Shown one piece after another: positions 63,702-64,000 of a stretch of DNA of 64,000 nucleotides. Origin of the DNA: JBBQFC01 sp038321615 (GTDB taxonomy: Bacteria > Bacteroidota > Bacteroidia > Flavobacteriales_D > Cryomorphaceae); NCBI GenBank assembly GCA_038321615.1, contig JBBQFC010000001.1, positions 58,839 through 122,838 on the forward strand, given 5' to 3'. Within the stretch, counting starts at the first letter, position 1. Each line of letters starts with the position of its first letter. Under the pieces are notes generated by a model. The model had not been told where the DNA came from, ran no database searches, and saw only the letters and a list, made by a program, of their open reading frames with translations. The translations under genes and the position numbers were made by a program.

Positions 63702-63860
63702 CTAGATCCGATCAATTTCTTGCTCCGAGTGCTTCAATTCTCCGACGGGAATACTCCATAGCGTTGCTCGATCAATTGCATCGTAAGCATGGACAATCAG
63801 ATTTCTCAGCCCAGTAATTCTCCTTCCATTTGAAATATGCAAAGACGGGTCGAGTTTTCA
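63702..63860 (-). pseudogene. HepT/DUF86 remnant
   Basis: The minus-strand frame reads LDPSLHISNGRRITGLRNLI then VHAYDAIDRATLWSIP, the C-terminal part of HepT-like HEPN RNases with motif RNLIVH. A TGA (63858-63860) closes the frame on the N-terminal side, and no intact N-terminus is seen up to 64000. Convergent with the MNT remnant. Confidence 0.6.
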
Positions 63861-64000
63861 AAGTTGCATTTGTGGGTTGAATTCAGCGATGGTAGATGTA
63901 ACGTATTCCAGCAGCCTTAGGTTGTAAATACTGGGGATTCTAATACTTCTGCGGAGACTCAATGATTCTCGAATAGTGCCCGCGGCACAACCCGTTTGAA

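Overview
The window is a chromosomal segment of a Bacteroidota bacterium, most likely a member of Flavobacteriales. The signs are: several secreted proteins with type IX secretion system (T9SS) C-terminal sorting domains (types A and B), a PorE-like TPR/PD40/OmpA protein, fused SecDF, a class III glutamine synthetase, a ~390-residue AIR synthase, a DUF2851 protein, and promoters of the Bacteroidota form (TTG plus TAnnTTTG) upstream of tRNAs, tuf, rpsU, glnA, tatA, secDF, mdh and gyrB. The exact genus cannot be read from the sequence.

Positions 1-4800 (minus strand) hold the classical translation cluster: tRNA-Thr(TGT), tRNA-Tyr, tRNA-Gly, tRNA-Thr(GGT), tuf, tRNA-Trp, secE, nusG, rplK, rplA, rplJ, rplL (rpoBC would lie beyond the left edge). 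Positions 4990-17910 (minus) are housekeeping genes: hpf, a Xer recombinase, rpsU, acyl-CoA dehydrogenase, apt, a ComEA-like HhH protein, an AGCS symporter with an unusual exported N-terminal extension, a PspC protein, DUF2851, pyrF, prfA, purM and a PorE-like OmpA protein. Positions 18067-21567 hold two T9SS cargo genes; the second appears split by a one-base shift in a run of seven A. Then come a divergent LuxR-type regulator (21801), glnA class III with two matching upstream palindromes, a Ca2+/Na+ exchanger, tatA and secDF.

Positions 29488-50859 are dominated by the cell surface. An FG-GAP T9SS protein is followed by a repeat-rich spacer and mdh. An ECF sigma factor then overlaps a membrane PKD protein whose periplasmic end resembles a type B sorting domain. 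After these come a 3075-residue T9SS adhesin with three near-identical 717-bp tandem repeats, a small exported protein of unknown function, and a 1260-residue CUB/PKD/P-domain T9SS protein. lgt and an endonuclease/exonuclease/phosphatase-family gene follow.

Positions 50940-63024 hold gyrB, a decayed DUF433/DUF5615 toxin-antitoxin pair, an outer-membrane barrel plus large TPR protein, ftsE, two glycosyltransferases and murB. The right end (63080-63860) is a graveyard of HEPN/MNT-type modules: an internally deleted HI0074-like gene carrying a perfect 21-bp inverted repeat, a nucleotidyltransferase with a stop inside its SDxD motif, and a HepT/DUF86 remnant.

The best candidate for an undescribed system is the sigma factor / PKD membrane protein pair (33293-35114) next to the giant adhesin. 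The membrane protein looks like an anti-sigma factor that displays a cargo-like sorting domain in the periplasm, so it may couple T9SS or adhesin status to transcription. This is inference from architecture, not demonstrated.
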